The notes beneath the pieces were generated by a model. It was not told the DNA's origin. It saw nothing but the letters and a program-made list of their open reading frames with translations, and made no database searches. From DASSUW01 sp963844405 (GTDB lineage: Bacteria > Actinomycetota > Thermoleophilia > Solirubrobacterales > Solirubrobacteraceae), in contig CAWJNZ010000004.1 in assembly GCA_963844405.1 (NCBI GenBank), positions 496,001 through 560,000 on the forward strand: a stretch of DNA of 64,000 bases, in the 5' to 3' direction. Made by a program: the position numbers and the translations under genes. Shown here one piece after another: positions 53,444 to 64,000 of this stretch (its first letter is position 1; every line of letters begins with the position of its first letter).

Positions 53444-54130
53444 ATGGGTCTCCAGTCGTGGGACGCGCGCATGAGCGTGATGCCGATCCGTTCTGCGACG
53501 ACCGCGACCTCGATCGCGGAGGCGATGCGCGAGGAGCTGCTGTCGGGCGCGTATCCGCCCGGGGCGCCGCTCGGCGACGTGGAGCTGATCGAGCGGATGG
53601 GAGTGTCGTCGGCGACCGCCCGCGCCGCGCTGTCGGAGCTCGAGCACGACGGCCTGGTGGTCCACTCGCTGCACCGGGGGATCGAGGTGGTCCGCATCAC
53701 GCCGGACGACGTGCGGGACATCTACGCGGCCCGGCGGGTGTTCGAGACCTCCGGGCTGCAGGTCCTGCTGCGCCGGCGGCCGGTCGACGTGTCGTGGCTC
53801 GAGGCCGCCGTCGAGCGCATGGGCGAGGCGGCGCTGGCCGGCAACGGTCGCGCGCTGGTCGAGGCGGACCTCGCGTTCCACCTGGCCATCGTCGCCGCCG
53901 CGGGGTCGCGGCGGCTGACCCGCGCGGCGCAGGGTGCGCTGATGGAGCTCCGGCTGGTGCTCTCGGTCGCGGACCGCAGGCGCGCCGACCACCCGGCTCT
54001 CGTGGCCGACCACCAGTACCTCGTAGAGGTCTTCCGGGGCGGTCACCTGCGCGAGGCGGTCGCGACGCTCGAGGACCATCTGGGGCGCGGCGAGGCGGTC
54101 GCGCGGCAGGCGGCATCCGACCCGGGCTAA
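53444..54130 (+). CDS. GntR-family (FadR/FCD) transcriptional regulator
   Basis: The N-terminal GntR winged helix (about 20-88: ATSIAEAMREELLSGAYPPG, SSATARAALSELEHDGLVVH) is followed by an all-helical FCD ligand-binding domain (about 100-220) with the metal ligands expected in DLAFHLAIV and ADHQYLVEVF. Length 228 is normal. The ATG could be 53444 or 53471. The effector is unknown. It does not overlap the AraC gene that follows 22 bases later. Confidence 0.88.
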   Translation: MGLQSWDARMSVMPIRSATTATSIAEAMREELLSGAYPPGAPLGDVELIERMGVSSATARAALSELEHDGLVVHSLHRGIEVVRITPDDVRDIYAARRVFETSGLQVLLRRRPVDVSWLEAAVERMGEAALAGNGRALVEADLAFHLAIVAAAGSRRLTRAAQGALMELRLVLSVADRRRADHPALVADHQYLVEVFRGGHLREAVATLEDHLGRGEAVARQAASDPG

Positions 54131-54152
54131 AGCGACCTGGCACGATCTGCGG

Positions 54153-54596
<444 letters not shown>

Positions 54597-54606
54597 CGTG
54601 AACGCC

Positions 54607-55018
54607 ATGAACATCACCATCTTCCAGACGCTGCTCCCGCACGACGACCCGGAGGCGTCGCTGGCCTTCTATCGCGACACGCTGGGGTTCGAGGTCCGCA
54701 ACGACGTCGAGTACGCCGGGATGCACTGGATCACCATCGGCCCTCCGGACCAGCCCGGCACGTCGATCGTCCTGTACCCGCCGGCCGCCACCCCCGGCAT
54801 CACCGACGACGAGCGCCGCACGATCGCCGAGATGATGGCCAAGGGGACCTACGCGCAGCATCAACCTGGCCACCACGGACCTCGACGGCACCTTCGAGCG
54901 GCTGCAGTCCGGCGACGCCGACGTCGTCCAGGAGCCGACCGACCAGCCGTACGGGATTCGCGACTGCGCGTTCCGAGATCCCGCGGGCAACCTCGTCCGC
55001 ATCCAGGAGCTGCGCTGA
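54607..55018 (+). CDS. VOC-family protein next to AraC (apparent frameshift)
   Basis: A small VOC protein: NITIFQTLLPHDDPEASLAF, then YRDTLGFEVRNDVEYAGMHW. One extra C near 54857 breaks the frame after GTYA; the continuation SINLATTDLDGTFERLQSGD and CAFRDPAGNLVRIQELR lies in the next frame, to the stop at 55018. The repaired protein has 136 residues. Histidine and glutamate ligands typical of VOC are kept at the expected places. Together with the AraC gene and the UvrA-like gene this forms a cluster seen in other actinobacteria, probably for stress or drug tolerance. Confidence 0.85.
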
Positions 55019-55020
55019 GC

Positions 55021-57406
<2,386 letters not shown>

Positions 57407-60139
57407 CTACACGCCCTGGACGCGCTGAGTCCACCCGTGCATGGCGGCGACCGCCTGCTGGTCGCCGCGCACGAGTGGCCGCTGCCCCGGCGCGAGCGGC
57501 TCGTGCCGGAGCAGGCGGTCGAAGGTGTCGCGGCTCATCGTGACCGTGGCGTCCGGCTCTTTGGCCGGCGGCGTGCTCGACACCGAGACGCCCGCGCCGT
57601 CGGCTGCGGTCAGGTACCAGGTCTCCGGCGGTGCCCCGGCGATCGCCTGCGCGATCGTGAAGTCGTGCCCGCGGGTCCACGTGGGGTGGATCGCGTAGCT
57701 GAGCAGCCGGTAGACGACCCCGGGGTCGAGCCGCGCGCCGGCGCGCGCGAGGTCGGCCGGGGCGGTCGTCGCCTGGGCGAGCTGGCGGAGCTCCCTGAGG
57801 CGGCGCTTGCGACCGCGGACGCGGGCCGGGCCGAAGAAGCGCCCGATCCGGTGCTCGACGCCCGCCAGCAACTCGCTGAGGACGACCGTGTCGGCGCTCA
57901 GGTGGAAGTCGGCGATGCCGCGCGGACGGGGGAAGTCGATCTGGTCGATCGTCGCCCTGCCGCCCGCGATGGCGACGGAGAACGAGCCGGCCTCGCGGAT
58001 CGTCAGGTCGTAGGACAGCGGCCCCTCGAGCACCGCGCCCTGGGCGGGCAACAGCGCGACGAGCAGGCCGGCCGCGGCGGCGGGGTCGTCGTGCGCGAGC
58101 TTCACCAGCGCGCCGCGCAGCAGTGGGTACTCGCGGCGATGGGTGCCGATGGCGAGGCCGCGCGCGGGCGGTCCCGGGGCGGAGACGATGAGCGGGCCGC
58201 CGGTCCGCTCGACCGGCGGAGGCGGCGACCACTTCCGCGGCGACAGCAGCGGCGTCAGCGGCGCCTGGGGAGGCGCTTCGGGGAGCGCCGCCGACGGTTC
58301 AGCCGGCGGCGCCGGTAGTTCCGGGGGCTGCGAACCCTCCGGCGGCGATGGCTCGGCAGGCGCGGCCGACTCCACATCGGGCGCGTCAGGCGCCGGCGGC
58401 TCGTCGCGCTCGACCGGCGGCGCCGACTCGACGGCCGGCTCGGCGTCGGGCGCCGGCGGCTCGCCGCCCTCGGCCGCCTGGTCGTGCTCGAAGCCCGGCG
58501 GGATCCAGGGCAGCGGCTCAGAGGGCTCGGTCGCCGGCCGCCGGGGCTGGACGCCCGGCTCGCACGGCGTCCGCTCGGGAGCTTCGCCCGGGCCGCCCCA
58601 TTCGACGGCGGGCTCGGCGTCGGGGGCCGGGGGCTCGTCCTCGTCATCCAGCGTGGGCGGAGCGGGCGGCGACCAGGCGTGGTCAGGGGGAGCCGTGCGG
58701 CTGCGGAGCGCCTCGGCGGCGGCGTCGAGGTCGGCGACCACCTGCCCGGCTTCGGCCGGCTCCCGCACGGTGTCGTGCTCACGGGCGACGCGCTCGAGCT
58801 CCGGAGCGGTCGCGGCGCGCCGCTCGAGCTCGGCGATCCGCTCCTGGAGCGTCGTGCCGGCGCGACCGGCCTCGGCCAGCGCCTGCTCCGCCGCCTCGCG
58901 CTCGGCGCGAGCGCGATTCAGCTCGTCCTCGAGCGTGGCGCGAGCGACGGTCTCGACGCGCAGGCGGGTCTCGGCGGCCGCGAGCGCGGCCTCGGTGGTC
59001 TGGATGCGGCCCTCGGCGACTGCCAGCGCCGCCTCGAGCGAGCCGATCCGCCCCCGCAGCTCCTCACCCTCCGCCCGCGCCTCGACCGCGGCCTGCTCGC
59101 GCGCCGCGTCGAGCTCCGAGCGGACGCCGGCAAGAGCCGCCTCGAGCTCCTCGCGACGAAGGTCCCAGGCGGCGCGCGCCTCCGCGAAACGGCCATCGAG
59201 CTCGGCGCGAGCGGAGGAGGCGGCCTCCGCTGCCGCGGCGAACTGGGCGGCACGCGCGGCGGCCTCGTTGCGGGCGGCTTCGGCGCGTTCGTGGAATTGG
59301 GCGGCGCGGGCGTCGGCCTGGCGACGGACGGCTTCGAGCTCGGCGCGGGCGGCTTCGAGCTCGCGGCCTCGTTCGGCGAGCTCGGCTCGGATCGGCTCCG
59401 TGCCTCGGGCGTGCTCGGCCTCCAGGACGGCGAGGCGGACGGCGTCTCCGGCGCGGGCGACCTCCGTGGTCCGCATCCGCAGCTGCCACTCGCGCGAGCG
59501 CGAGCGGAGGGCGGCGGCGGAGGCGAGCGCGGCTGAGAGGGCCTCGCGGCGACCCTCGTCTCCCTCGCCCAGGGCGTCGCGCTCGGCGATCGCCTCCTCG
59601 AGCCGGCGCTCGAGCTCGGCGGAGCGCAGCTCGAGCACCTCGACCGCCTGGAGCGCCTCGGCGGCGACCTTCGCCTGCGCCTGCTCGGCCGCCTCGGCGC
59701 GACGGGCGCGCCGCTCGGCCAGCACCGCGCGGTCGATGACCTGGCCGCCCGGCTCGTCGGGCTCCTCGGGCCGCTCCGGGGCGGCCGGCACCGGCGGCGG
59801 CTCGACGCCGCGGGTCAGCCCGCCGAGACCGGCCCGGGCGCCGGTCGGCCACTCCAGCCACAGGGCCTCGGGATCGGTGGCGACCAGCTCGGCGGGCACG
59901 AGGTAGGTGCCGCGCCAGGAGTCGGGCTCGCGGGAGAACCGCGAGTCGGGCAGCGAGTCGAACCGGTGCTCGGCATCGCCGGCCCGCAACGCGAGCACGG
60001 GCAGGTCCGGCTGCCGCGCCGACTCGTCGACCCACCGGCCCCGCACGCGCACCAACCCGCTCTCGGCGCCCGAGGGCAGCCACTCGACGGTCGCGATGGC
60101 GAGCCCGGGCAGGCTGGGGACGACGGACGACTCGGCCAC
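57407..60139 (-). CDS. Large coiled-coil protein with Pro-rich linker and SCP2-like C-terminus
   Basis: The 910-residue frame opens at a GTG (60139). About residues 1-95 look like a small beta-rich domain (LAIATVEWLPSGAESGLVRV, SWRGTYLVPAELVA). Residues about 120-480 are an Ala/Glu/Arg heptad-type coiled coil, then a Pro/acidic linker (about 490-650) with repeated EPPAPDAEPAVE units, then a globular tail (about 670-910) with two SCP2-like stretches, DFHLSADTVVLSELLAGVEH and ATVTMSRDTFDRLLRHEP. SCP2 domains bind lipids. Role unknown; it may be a cell-division or stress scaffold. It converges with the UvrA-like gene. Confidence 0.7.
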   Translation of the reverse strand: MAESSVVPSLPGLAIATVEWLPSGAESGLVRVRGRWVDESARQPDLPVLALRAGDAEHRFDSLPDSRFSREPDSWRGTYLVPAELVATDPEALWLEWPTGARAGLGGLTRGVEPPPVPAAPERPEEPDEPGGQVIDRAVLAERRARRAEAAEQAQAKVAAEALQAVEVLELRSAELERRLEEAIAERDALGEGDEGRREALSAALASAAALRSRSREWQLRMRTTEVARAGDAVRLAVLEAEHARGTEPIRAELAERGRELEAARAELEAVRRQADARAAQFHERAEAARNEAAARAAQFAAAAEAASSARAELDGRFAEARAAWDLRREELEAALAGVRSELDAAREQAAVEARAEGEELRGRIGSLEAALAVAEGRIQTTEAALAAAETRLRVETVARATLEDELNRARAEREAAEQALAEAGRAGTTLQERIAELERRAATAPELERVAREHDTVREPAEAGQVVADLDAAAEALRSRTAPPDHAWSPPAPPTLDDEDEPPAPDAEPAVEWGGPGEAPERTPCEPGVQPRRPATEPSEPLPWIPPGFEHDQAAEGGEPPAPDAEPAVESAPPVERDEPPAPDAPDVESAAPAEPSPPEGSQPPELPAPPAEPSAALPEAPPQAPLTPLLSPRKWSPPPPVERTGGPLIVSAPGPPARGLAIGTHRREYPLLRGALVKLAHDDPAAAAGLLVALLPAQGAVLEGPLSYDLTIREAGSFSVAIAGGRATIDQIDFPRPRGIADFHLSADTVVLSELLAGVEHRIGRFFGPARVRGRKRRLRELRQLAQATTAPADLARAGARLDPGVVYRLLSYAIHPTWTRGHDFTIAQAIAGAPPETWYLTAADGAGVSVSSTPPAKEPDATVTMSRDTFDRLLRHEPLAPGQRPLVRGDQQAVAAMHGWTQRVQGV

Positions 60140-60154
60140 GAGCGCCAATCGTCC

Positions 60155-60235
60155 CAGACGCAGCGGCGGTCTGCGCAGTTGAGCCGGGTGGGGCGGCGGT
60201 CTGCGCTGTTGGGGCGCCTGATGAACCGGGTTGGG
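60155..60235. repeat. Direct repeat between two minus-strand genes (possible distant copy of the palindromic arms)
   Basis: GCGGCGGTCTGCGC(A/T)GTTG occurs twice about 33 bases apart, around 60160 and 60193. The first is followed by AGCCGGGTGGGGCGGC, which resembles the arm core CTGGGTAGGGCGGC of copies A to C. It lies directly after the stop of the small membrane protein, as the other copies follow stops. The similarity is weaker than among A, B and C. Confidence 0.4.
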
Positions 60236-60243
60236 CAGCTGCG

Positions 60244-60414
60244 CTAGTCGCCGGACCCGTTGCGGCGCGCGGCCGCTACGGCCAGCGCGACGCCGCCCGC
60301 CGCCGCCACCGCCGCGCCGGCCAGGACCGGGATGGGCAGATACGTCGAGTAGCGGCGTCGCAGGAAGTACTTGCCTCCGTGCCAGACCGCCATGCCGAGG
60401 AGCTTGTAGAGCAT
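60244..60414 (-). CDS. Small membrane protein downstream of argG (56 residues)
   Basis: Read directly: MLYKLLGMAVWHGGKYFLRR then RYSTYLPIPVLAGAAVAAAG and a second half VALAVAAARRNGSGD. It has a short amphipathic start, one membrane helix and a basic end. Codon use is strongly G/C at third positions. It begins 9 bases after the argG stop, so it is in the same transcript. Small proteins of this type occur in related genomes, function unknown. Confidence 0.65.
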   Translation of the reverse strand: MLYKLLGMAVWHGGKYFLRRRYSTYLPIPVLAGAAVAAAGGVALAVAAARRNGSGD

Positions 60415-60423
60415 GCCAGGGTT

Positions 60424-61719
60424 CTACCCGTTCCGGAGCCGATGAGCCATCCGCGACTGCAGCGACCAGATCTCGATGAAACCGGGAGACGCCTGCTGGG
60501 AGAACAGGCCGCCGGACTCGGCGAAGGTGGCGAGCTGGGCGTCGTACACCGCGTTCGGGCTCTCGCGGGTCACGACCCGGACCGAGCCCTTGTAGAGCTT
60601 GAGGCCGATCGTGCCCGTCACCCGGTCGTTGACGTGCCGGATGTAGGCCTCGAGGTCCTCGCGCAGCGGCTCCCACCACAGGCCCGCGTAGACGAGGTAC
60701 GCCCACTGCTGGTCGAGCCGCGGCTTGAACTGGTTCTGGTGGATCGTGCCGCACAACCGCTCGAGCTCGCGATGGGCCTTCAGCAGGATCGCCGCCGCCG
60801 GGACCTCGTAGATGTCCCGCACCTTCAGCCCGACGATCCGGTCCTCGATGTGGTCGACGATCCCGACCCCGTGCCGCATGCCGATCTCGGCAGCGCGATC
60901 GATCAGCTCCACGAGCCCGAGGCGCTCCCCGTCGAGGGCCACCGGCACCCCGCCCTCGAACGACACGTCCAGCACCTCGGCCTCGTCCGGCGCCTCCTCC
61001 GGCCGCGTCACGAGCTGGAAGACGTCGTCGTCGGGCGCGTGCGAGAGGTCCTCGATCCAGCGCCCCTCGGACGAGCGCCCCCACAGGTTGTCGTCGATCG
61101 AGTACGGCGCGCTCTCCGTGCCGCCCTTGACCGGGATGCCGTGCTTGCGCGCGTAGGCGATCTCCTCGTCGCGCCCCATCGCCCACGAGCGCACCGGCGC
61201 GATCACCTTCAGCTCCGGCGCCAGGGTCGCGACCGTCGACTCGATGCGCACCTGGTCGTTGCCCTTGCCCGTGCAGCCGTGGGCGATCGTGTCGCAGCCC
61301 GACCGTCGCGCGTACTCGACCGCCAGCTTGGCGATCAGCGGCCGCCCGAGGGCGGTGAAGAGCGGATAGCCGTCGCCGTAGTCGGCGTTGGCCTGGACGG
61401 CGGGCAGCACGTACTCGCGCGCGAACTCCTCGCGCGCGTCGACCACGTGGGCGTCGAGCGCGCCGAGCTGCATGGCCTTGCCCTTGACGACGTCGTAGTC
61501 CTCGCCCGGCTGGCCGAGGTTGACCGTCAGCGCCACGACCTCCGCGTCGTACTCGTCCTGGATCCACTTGAGCATCACGCTCGTGTCGAGGCCGCCGGAG
61601 TACAGCAGCAGCACGCGCCCGACCTCGTCGGGCCGGGCCAGGTACGTGGCGACGCGGGTCGCCTCGGGGTCGGCGACGCGGTGGACTTCGGTGCGGGGAT
61701 CACGGGGCTGGTCGGTCAT
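60424..61719 (-). CDS. argG: Argininosuccinate synthase
   Basis: ArgG joins citrulline and aspartate with ATP in arginine synthesis. The 431-residue protein has a 36-residue leader and then the ATP-binding PP-loop LLYSGGLDTSVMLKWI, and AHGCTGKGNDQVRIES for citrulline and aspartate binding, with a C-terminal multimerisation tail. No other arginine gene is in this window. The ATG at 61719 follows TAGGCT by ten bases with no ribosome binding site. Confidence 0.95.
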   Translation of the reverse strand: MTDQPRDPRTEVHRVADPEATRVATYLARPDEVGRVLLLYSGGLDTSVMLKWIQDEYDAEVVALTVNLGQPGEDYDVVKGKAMQLGALDAHVVDAREEFAREYVLPAVQANADYGDGYPLFTALGRPLIAKLAVEYARRSGCDTIAHGCTGKGNDQVRIESTVATLAPELKVIAPVRSWAMGRDEEIAYARKHGIPVKGGTESAPYSIDDNLWGRSSEGRWIEDLSHAPDDDVFQLVTRPEEAPDEAEVLDVSFEGGVPVALDGERLGLVELIDRAAEIGMRHGVGIVDHIEDRIVGLKVRDIYEVPAAAILLKAHRELERLCGTIHQNQFKPRLDQQWAYLVYAGLWWEPLREDLEAYIRHVNDRVTGTIGLKLYKGSVRVVTRESPNAVYDAQLATFAESGGLFSQQASPGFIEIWSLQSRMAHRLRNG

Positions 61720-61729
61720 CGGACCAAGC

Positions 61730-61752
61730 AGCCTACGAGGCCGCACTACGAT
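61730..61752. promoter_or_regulatory. Divergent -10 elements for argG and the SUFU gene
   Basis: On the minus strand TAGGCT (61735-61730) is 10 bases before the argG ATG. On the plus strand TACGAT (61747-61752) is 8 bases before the SUFU ATG at 61761. Both suggest messages with no or almost no leader. Confidence 0.4.
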
Positions 61753-61760
61753 GGCGACGG

Positions 61761-62477
61761 ATGAGCGAGGAGATCAGCCCGGGCGGCTCGCGGATCGAGC
61801 GCCACGACGAGGCGCTTCCCCCCGAGCCGGTGCCCAGCGGCTGGGCCGGCCAGGAGCTGATCGAGGATCACGTGGAGCGGCACCTCGGGCCGATCGAGAG
61901 CGTCTTCCACGAGCTGGTCTCCGAGTACGTCCACCTCGACGTGCTCGTGGTCGAGGCCACCGAGGAGCGCCCGTTCCACTACCTGGTGACGAGCGGCATG
62001 AGCTCGCGGCCGATGCCCGCGGGCGGCGAGGACGAGCCCGAGCGGGCCGAGCTCCTGATCGGGCTGCCCGCCGACTGGCCGCTCGACCGCGAGTCGTGGG
62101 AGGACGAGAGGCACTACTGGCCGATCCGGATGCTGAAGACCCTGGCGCGGATGCCGCACGAGTACGGGTTCGCGCTCGGTCACTGGCACACGGTGCCCAA
62201 CGGCGACCCACCCGAGCCGTACGGCCCCGGCACGAAGCTGTGCTGCGCGATGCTGGTCCCGCCGCGCACGACCCCGGACGAGTTCGACGGGCTCGAGACG
62301 CCCGACGGTCTCGTCCAGTTCATGGCGCTCTGGCTGCTGCACCGCGACGAGATGGAGGTCAAGCTCCAAGCGGGCTCCGAGGCGATCGGCAGGGCGCTCT
62401 TCAATGCGGGAGTCAACGAGGTCGTCGAAGCCGACCGGCGCAGCGTCGTGAAGAAGAAGCGCTTCGGGCTCTTCTAG
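61761..62477 (+). CDS. SUFU (Suppressor of Fused)-domain protein
   Basis: The 238-residue protein matches bacterial SUFU-domain proteins: VFHELVSEYVHLDVLVVEAT at the start, FHYLVTSGMSSRPMPAGG, RAELLIGLPADWPLDRESW, WPIRMLKTLARMPHEYGFAL and CCAMLVPPR. Bacterial SUFU homologues have been suggested to bind partner proteins or act in immunity-type modules, but no function is proven. It overlaps the stop of the convergent gene at 62474 by four bases. Confidence 0.86.
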   Translation: MSEEISPGGSRIERHDEALPPEPVPSGWAGQELIEDHVERHLGPIESVFHELVSEYVHLDVLVVEATEERPFHYLVTSGMSSRPMPAGGEDEPERAELLIGLPADWPLDRESWEDERHYWPIRMLKTLARMPHEYGFALGHWHTVPNGDPPEPYGPGTKLCCAMLVPPRTTPDEFDGLETPDGLVQFMALWLLHRDEMEVKLQAGSEAIGRALFNAGVNEVVEADRRSVVKKKRFGLF

Positions 62478-63004
62478 AACCGGCCGCGGCGCACGGCGCC
62501 GGCGGTCCGCAGGTAGCGGAACTCGTCGCCGTCGCCGTCCTCGATGTAGCCGGTGTCCTCGACCTGGTCGTCGGAGTCGCGAGCGTCGCGGATCCAGCGC
62601 GCGCCCGGCAGGTCGGCGAGGCCGGCCGCCTCGTCGAAGAGGCGCATCGCGTCGGCGTCGAGCTTCTCGGCGCTGCGGCGGTGCAGCGGCGCGACGAGCT
62701 GCGCCTCGCCCTCGCCGCTCTCGTCGGCCAGGCTCAGCGCCACCAGCCCGAGCACGAGCGGCCGCGGGCTCTCCAGCCGCACGGCGAGCGCGGCCATCCG
62801 CTCGCTCCACGCGCACAGCAGGTCGGCGCGGTCGAGGTCGATCGCGTCGCGGAACTCGGACTGCCAGACCGGCGGCGCCGCCGTGAACGCCTTCACGGCG
62901 CGGCCGATGCGCGAGTCCGCCGCACATGGGATCGGCCGCTCGTAGTAGCCCTCGTGCCGCGGCAGGTCGAGGGTGGCGAGTGCGTCGCTGGTCTCCATGC
63001 CCAT
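62474..63004 (-). CDS. Hypothetical protein (176 residues)
   Basis: A cytosolic protein with balanced composition: YYERPIPCAADSRIGRAVKA, LDRADLLCAWSERMAALAVR, RLFDEAAGLADLPGARWIRD and an acidic stretch DSDDQVEDTGYIEDGDGDEF. No family is recognised. Its start lies 33 bases after the stop of the amidase-like gene, with a hairpin between them. It converges with the SUFU gene. Confidence 0.68.
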   Translation of the reverse strand: MGMETSDALATLDLPRHEGYYERPIPCAADSRIGRAVKAFTAAPPVWQSEFRDAIDLDRADLLCAWSERMAALAVRLESPRPLVLGLVALSLADESGEGEAQLVAPLHRRSAEKLDADAMRLFDEAAGLADLPGARWIRDARDSDDQVEDTGYIEDGDGDEFRYLRTAGAVRRGRF

Positions 63005-63012
63005 ACTCAGTC

Positions 63013-63049
63013 AATCATGCCCGGTCGACGTTCGTCCTAAGGCATGATT
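63013..63049. terminator. Hairpin at the end of the amidase-like gene
   Basis: AATCATGCC and GGCATGATT form a perfect nine-base stem around 19 bases. Its outer arm covers the last codons of the minus-strand gene ending at 63037. It may act in termination or as an mRNA stabiliser. No T-run is visible. Confidence 0.4.
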
Positions 63050-63651
63050 CCGGGGCGATGGCTTTCGCGCAGGCCGGCGAGGGCCTCTGAGAGCGGCACC
63101 ACGTCGCCGTACTTCGCCTCGATGTCGAACAGGTTCGCGTCGTGCGCGGCGAGCCAGCGGTCGCCGACGCACTCGCGCGGGACGATCGGCGCGAGCCCGT
63201 GCTGGACGGCGTCGACCACCGTGGCGCGGACGCAGCCCGACGTGCTGGCGCCGCACACGACGAGCGTGTCGCAGCCGGTCAGGATCGAGGCCAGCGGCGT
63301 GCCGAAGAACGCCGACGCGAACGCCTTGGCGAGCACCGGCTCGTCGTCGCGGCGCCCGAGCCGCGCGTCGACCTCGATCCAGCGCGACCCCGGCCGCAGC
63401 ACCCTCAGCGCCGGGACCTTGCGCAGGAGCACGGCGGCGGCGCGCTCGTTCGCGTCGTCGTACACCACGGTGGTGAAGAGCACGGGCACGCCCGCCTCCC
63501 GCGCGACGTCGAGCAGCGCCCGCGTCGACTCGACGACGGCGTCGAGGTCGGAGCCCAGCGGCGACGAGGGGTCGGTGAACCCCTCCAGCAGGTCGACGAC
63601 GAGCACGGCGGGACGCGACCCGAAGCCCGCGCCGCCGCCGAAGCCCTTCAC
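63037..63651 (-). CDS. Isochorismatase-family cysteine hydrolase, N-carbamoylsarcosine amidase-like
   Basis: The 204-residue protein belongs to the cysteine-hydrolase (isochorismatase) family. The triad can be seen as D20 (AVLVVDLLEGF), K109 (EPVLAKAFASAFFGT) and C140 (ASTSGCVRATVVDA). The sequence fits N-carbamoylsarcosine amidase, which follows N-methylhydantoinase in creatinine breakdown, giving sarcosine, CO2 and ammonia. It begins with a GTG that overlaps the stop of the hydantoinase gene (GTGA), which supports this reading. Nicotinamidase or another amidase remains possible. Confidence 0.82.
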   Translation of the reverse strand: MKGFGGGAGFGSRPAVLVVDLLEGFTDPSSPLGSDLDAVVESTRALLDVAREAGVPVLFTTVVYDDANERAAAVLLRKVPALRVLRPGSRWIEVDARLGRRDDEPVLAKAFASAFFGTPLASILTGCDTLVVCGASTSGCVRATVVDAVQHGLAPIVPRECVGDRWLAAHDANLFDIEAKYGDVVPLSEALAGLRESHRPGIMP

Positions 63652-64000
63652 GGGTGCCCGTTCCCCTCGGAGACCTCCGCCTCCCACGCCGCGCGCACCC
63701 GTGCGCGCGCCGCGTCGGGCGCCTCGAGCGGCGACCAGCGAAGCGGCGTCGCCGGCTGCGGCGGCTTGAGCCCCGTCTCGGCCTCGCAGTTCGCCACCGC
63801 GTCGGCCAGCTCGGGCCCGAAGTCGAACGCCTTCGCCTCGCCACGCTCCTCGCGCTGCCGCGCCCGCTCGGCCTCGGTGGCCTGCGAATCGCCCACCACC
63901 ACCCCGTACGCGGACCGCGCCTTCTCCGGCGAAACGAGCCCGAACGCCACGTCGCGCTCGACCCACTCGGCGGGCCGGTCGAGCCGGTCCTTCCAGCCGC
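63648..64000 (-). CDS. Hydantoinase B/oxoprolinase-family protein, C-terminal part (runs off the window)
   Basis: Only the end of the gene is inside; the start lies beyond 64000. The visible part GWKDRLDRPAEWVERDVAFG followed by LVSPEKARSAYGVVV is the typical C-terminal region of HyuB (hydantoinase B, N-methylhydantoinase beta chain). The tail (about 65 residues more) is Ala/Glu-rich and ends SEGNGHP. It is coupled to the amidase gene by a four-base overlap. The partner HyuA should lie just upstream outside the window. Confidence 0.75.
   Translation of the reverse strand, partial: GWKDRLDRPAEWVERDVAFGLVSPEKARSAYGVVVGDSQATEAERARQREERGEAKAFDFGPELADAVANCEAETGLKPPQPATPLRWSPLEAPDAARARVRAAWEAEVSEGNGHP

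Noticed and set aside
57407..61567. A single 1386-residue protein joining the argG region and the coiled-coil protein
   Set aside because: The part upstream of 60139 is an out-of-frame reading through argG. The GTG at 60139 and the small gene at 60244-60414 explain the region better.

Overview
The window is very GC-rich DNA with compact, mostly overlapping genes, near-uniform G/C at third codon positions, many GTG starts and many start codons only 6-10 bases after a TANNNT -10 hexamer, as expected for leaderless transcripts. Family content (GatCAB with GltX, a DUF1707 protein, a SARP regulator, a Ser/Thr kinase and a separate PASTA lipoprotein, a TusA/ThiF pair, an AraC-VOC-UvrA cluster) suggests an actinomycete, probably a Thermoleophilia/Solirubrobacterales-type soil bacterium. 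That placement is inference. I saw no rRNA, tRNA, CRISPR array, transposase, prophage or replication origin.

Layout. 0-2.5 kb: ilvBN (branched-chain amino acids) and the start of a secreted protein. 2.6-9.3 kb: a translationally coupled membrane operon in which two DUF4239 proteins flank a SulP-STAS-cNMP anion transporter, followed by another membrane protein, then rmuC. 9.3-17.6 kb: small proteins, a PD40 propeller protein, gatCAB, folD and an MFS transporter. 17.6-22.4 kb: a palindromic intergenic element, pcrA/uvrD, a DUF1707 protein, a universal stress protein and a queuosine-salvage (DUF2419) gene, the last two badly frameshifted. 22.4-31.5 kb: lutABC (lactate oxidation) divergent from glcDEF-aceB (glycolate to glyoxylate to malate). 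31.5-38 kb: a pyrimidine-dimer glycosylase-like protein, a TPM-like protein, cysE-moeB/thiF-tusA, two hydrolases and cysK. 38-43.7 kb: a long hairpin element, a PRC-barrel protein, a Ser/Thr kinase, a PASTA lipoprotein, a pentapeptide-repeat protein, a zone of gene debris, a cysteine-free CymR-like Rrf2 regulator and VanZ. 43.7-50.7 kb: an HDOD-LuxR regulator, gltX, endonuclease IV and dnaE. 50.8-57.4 kb: a SARP regulator, a secreted cupin, a GntR regulator, and AraC-VOC-UvrA-like resistance genes. 57.4-64 kb: a large coiled-coil/SCP2-like protein, argG with a small membrane protein, a SUFU protein, and an N-carbamoylsarcosine amidase-like hydrolase with the end of hyuB.

Working together. The lut and glc operons turn lactate and glycolate into central metabolites, and malate synthase consumes the glyoxylate made by GlcDEF. 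cysE, cysK, tusA and moeB form a sulfur-assimilation set that the CymR-like Rrf2 protein might control. GltX and GatCAB together give the indirect route to Gln-tRNA and/or Asn-tRNA.

Two features cut across the window. First, at least eleven genes, including dnaE, carry reading-frame breaks, nearly all single-base insertions whose removal restores the full family-length protein; sequence error is the simplest explanation. Second, a family of 130-200 bp palindromic elements, with arms related to CGAACTTCGGCTGGGTAGGG, sits immediately after the stop codons of minus-strand genes, and a separate 168-bp near-perfect hairpin with only G-U-type wobbles on one strand lies upstream of cysK. These structured elements are the best candidates for something undescribed.
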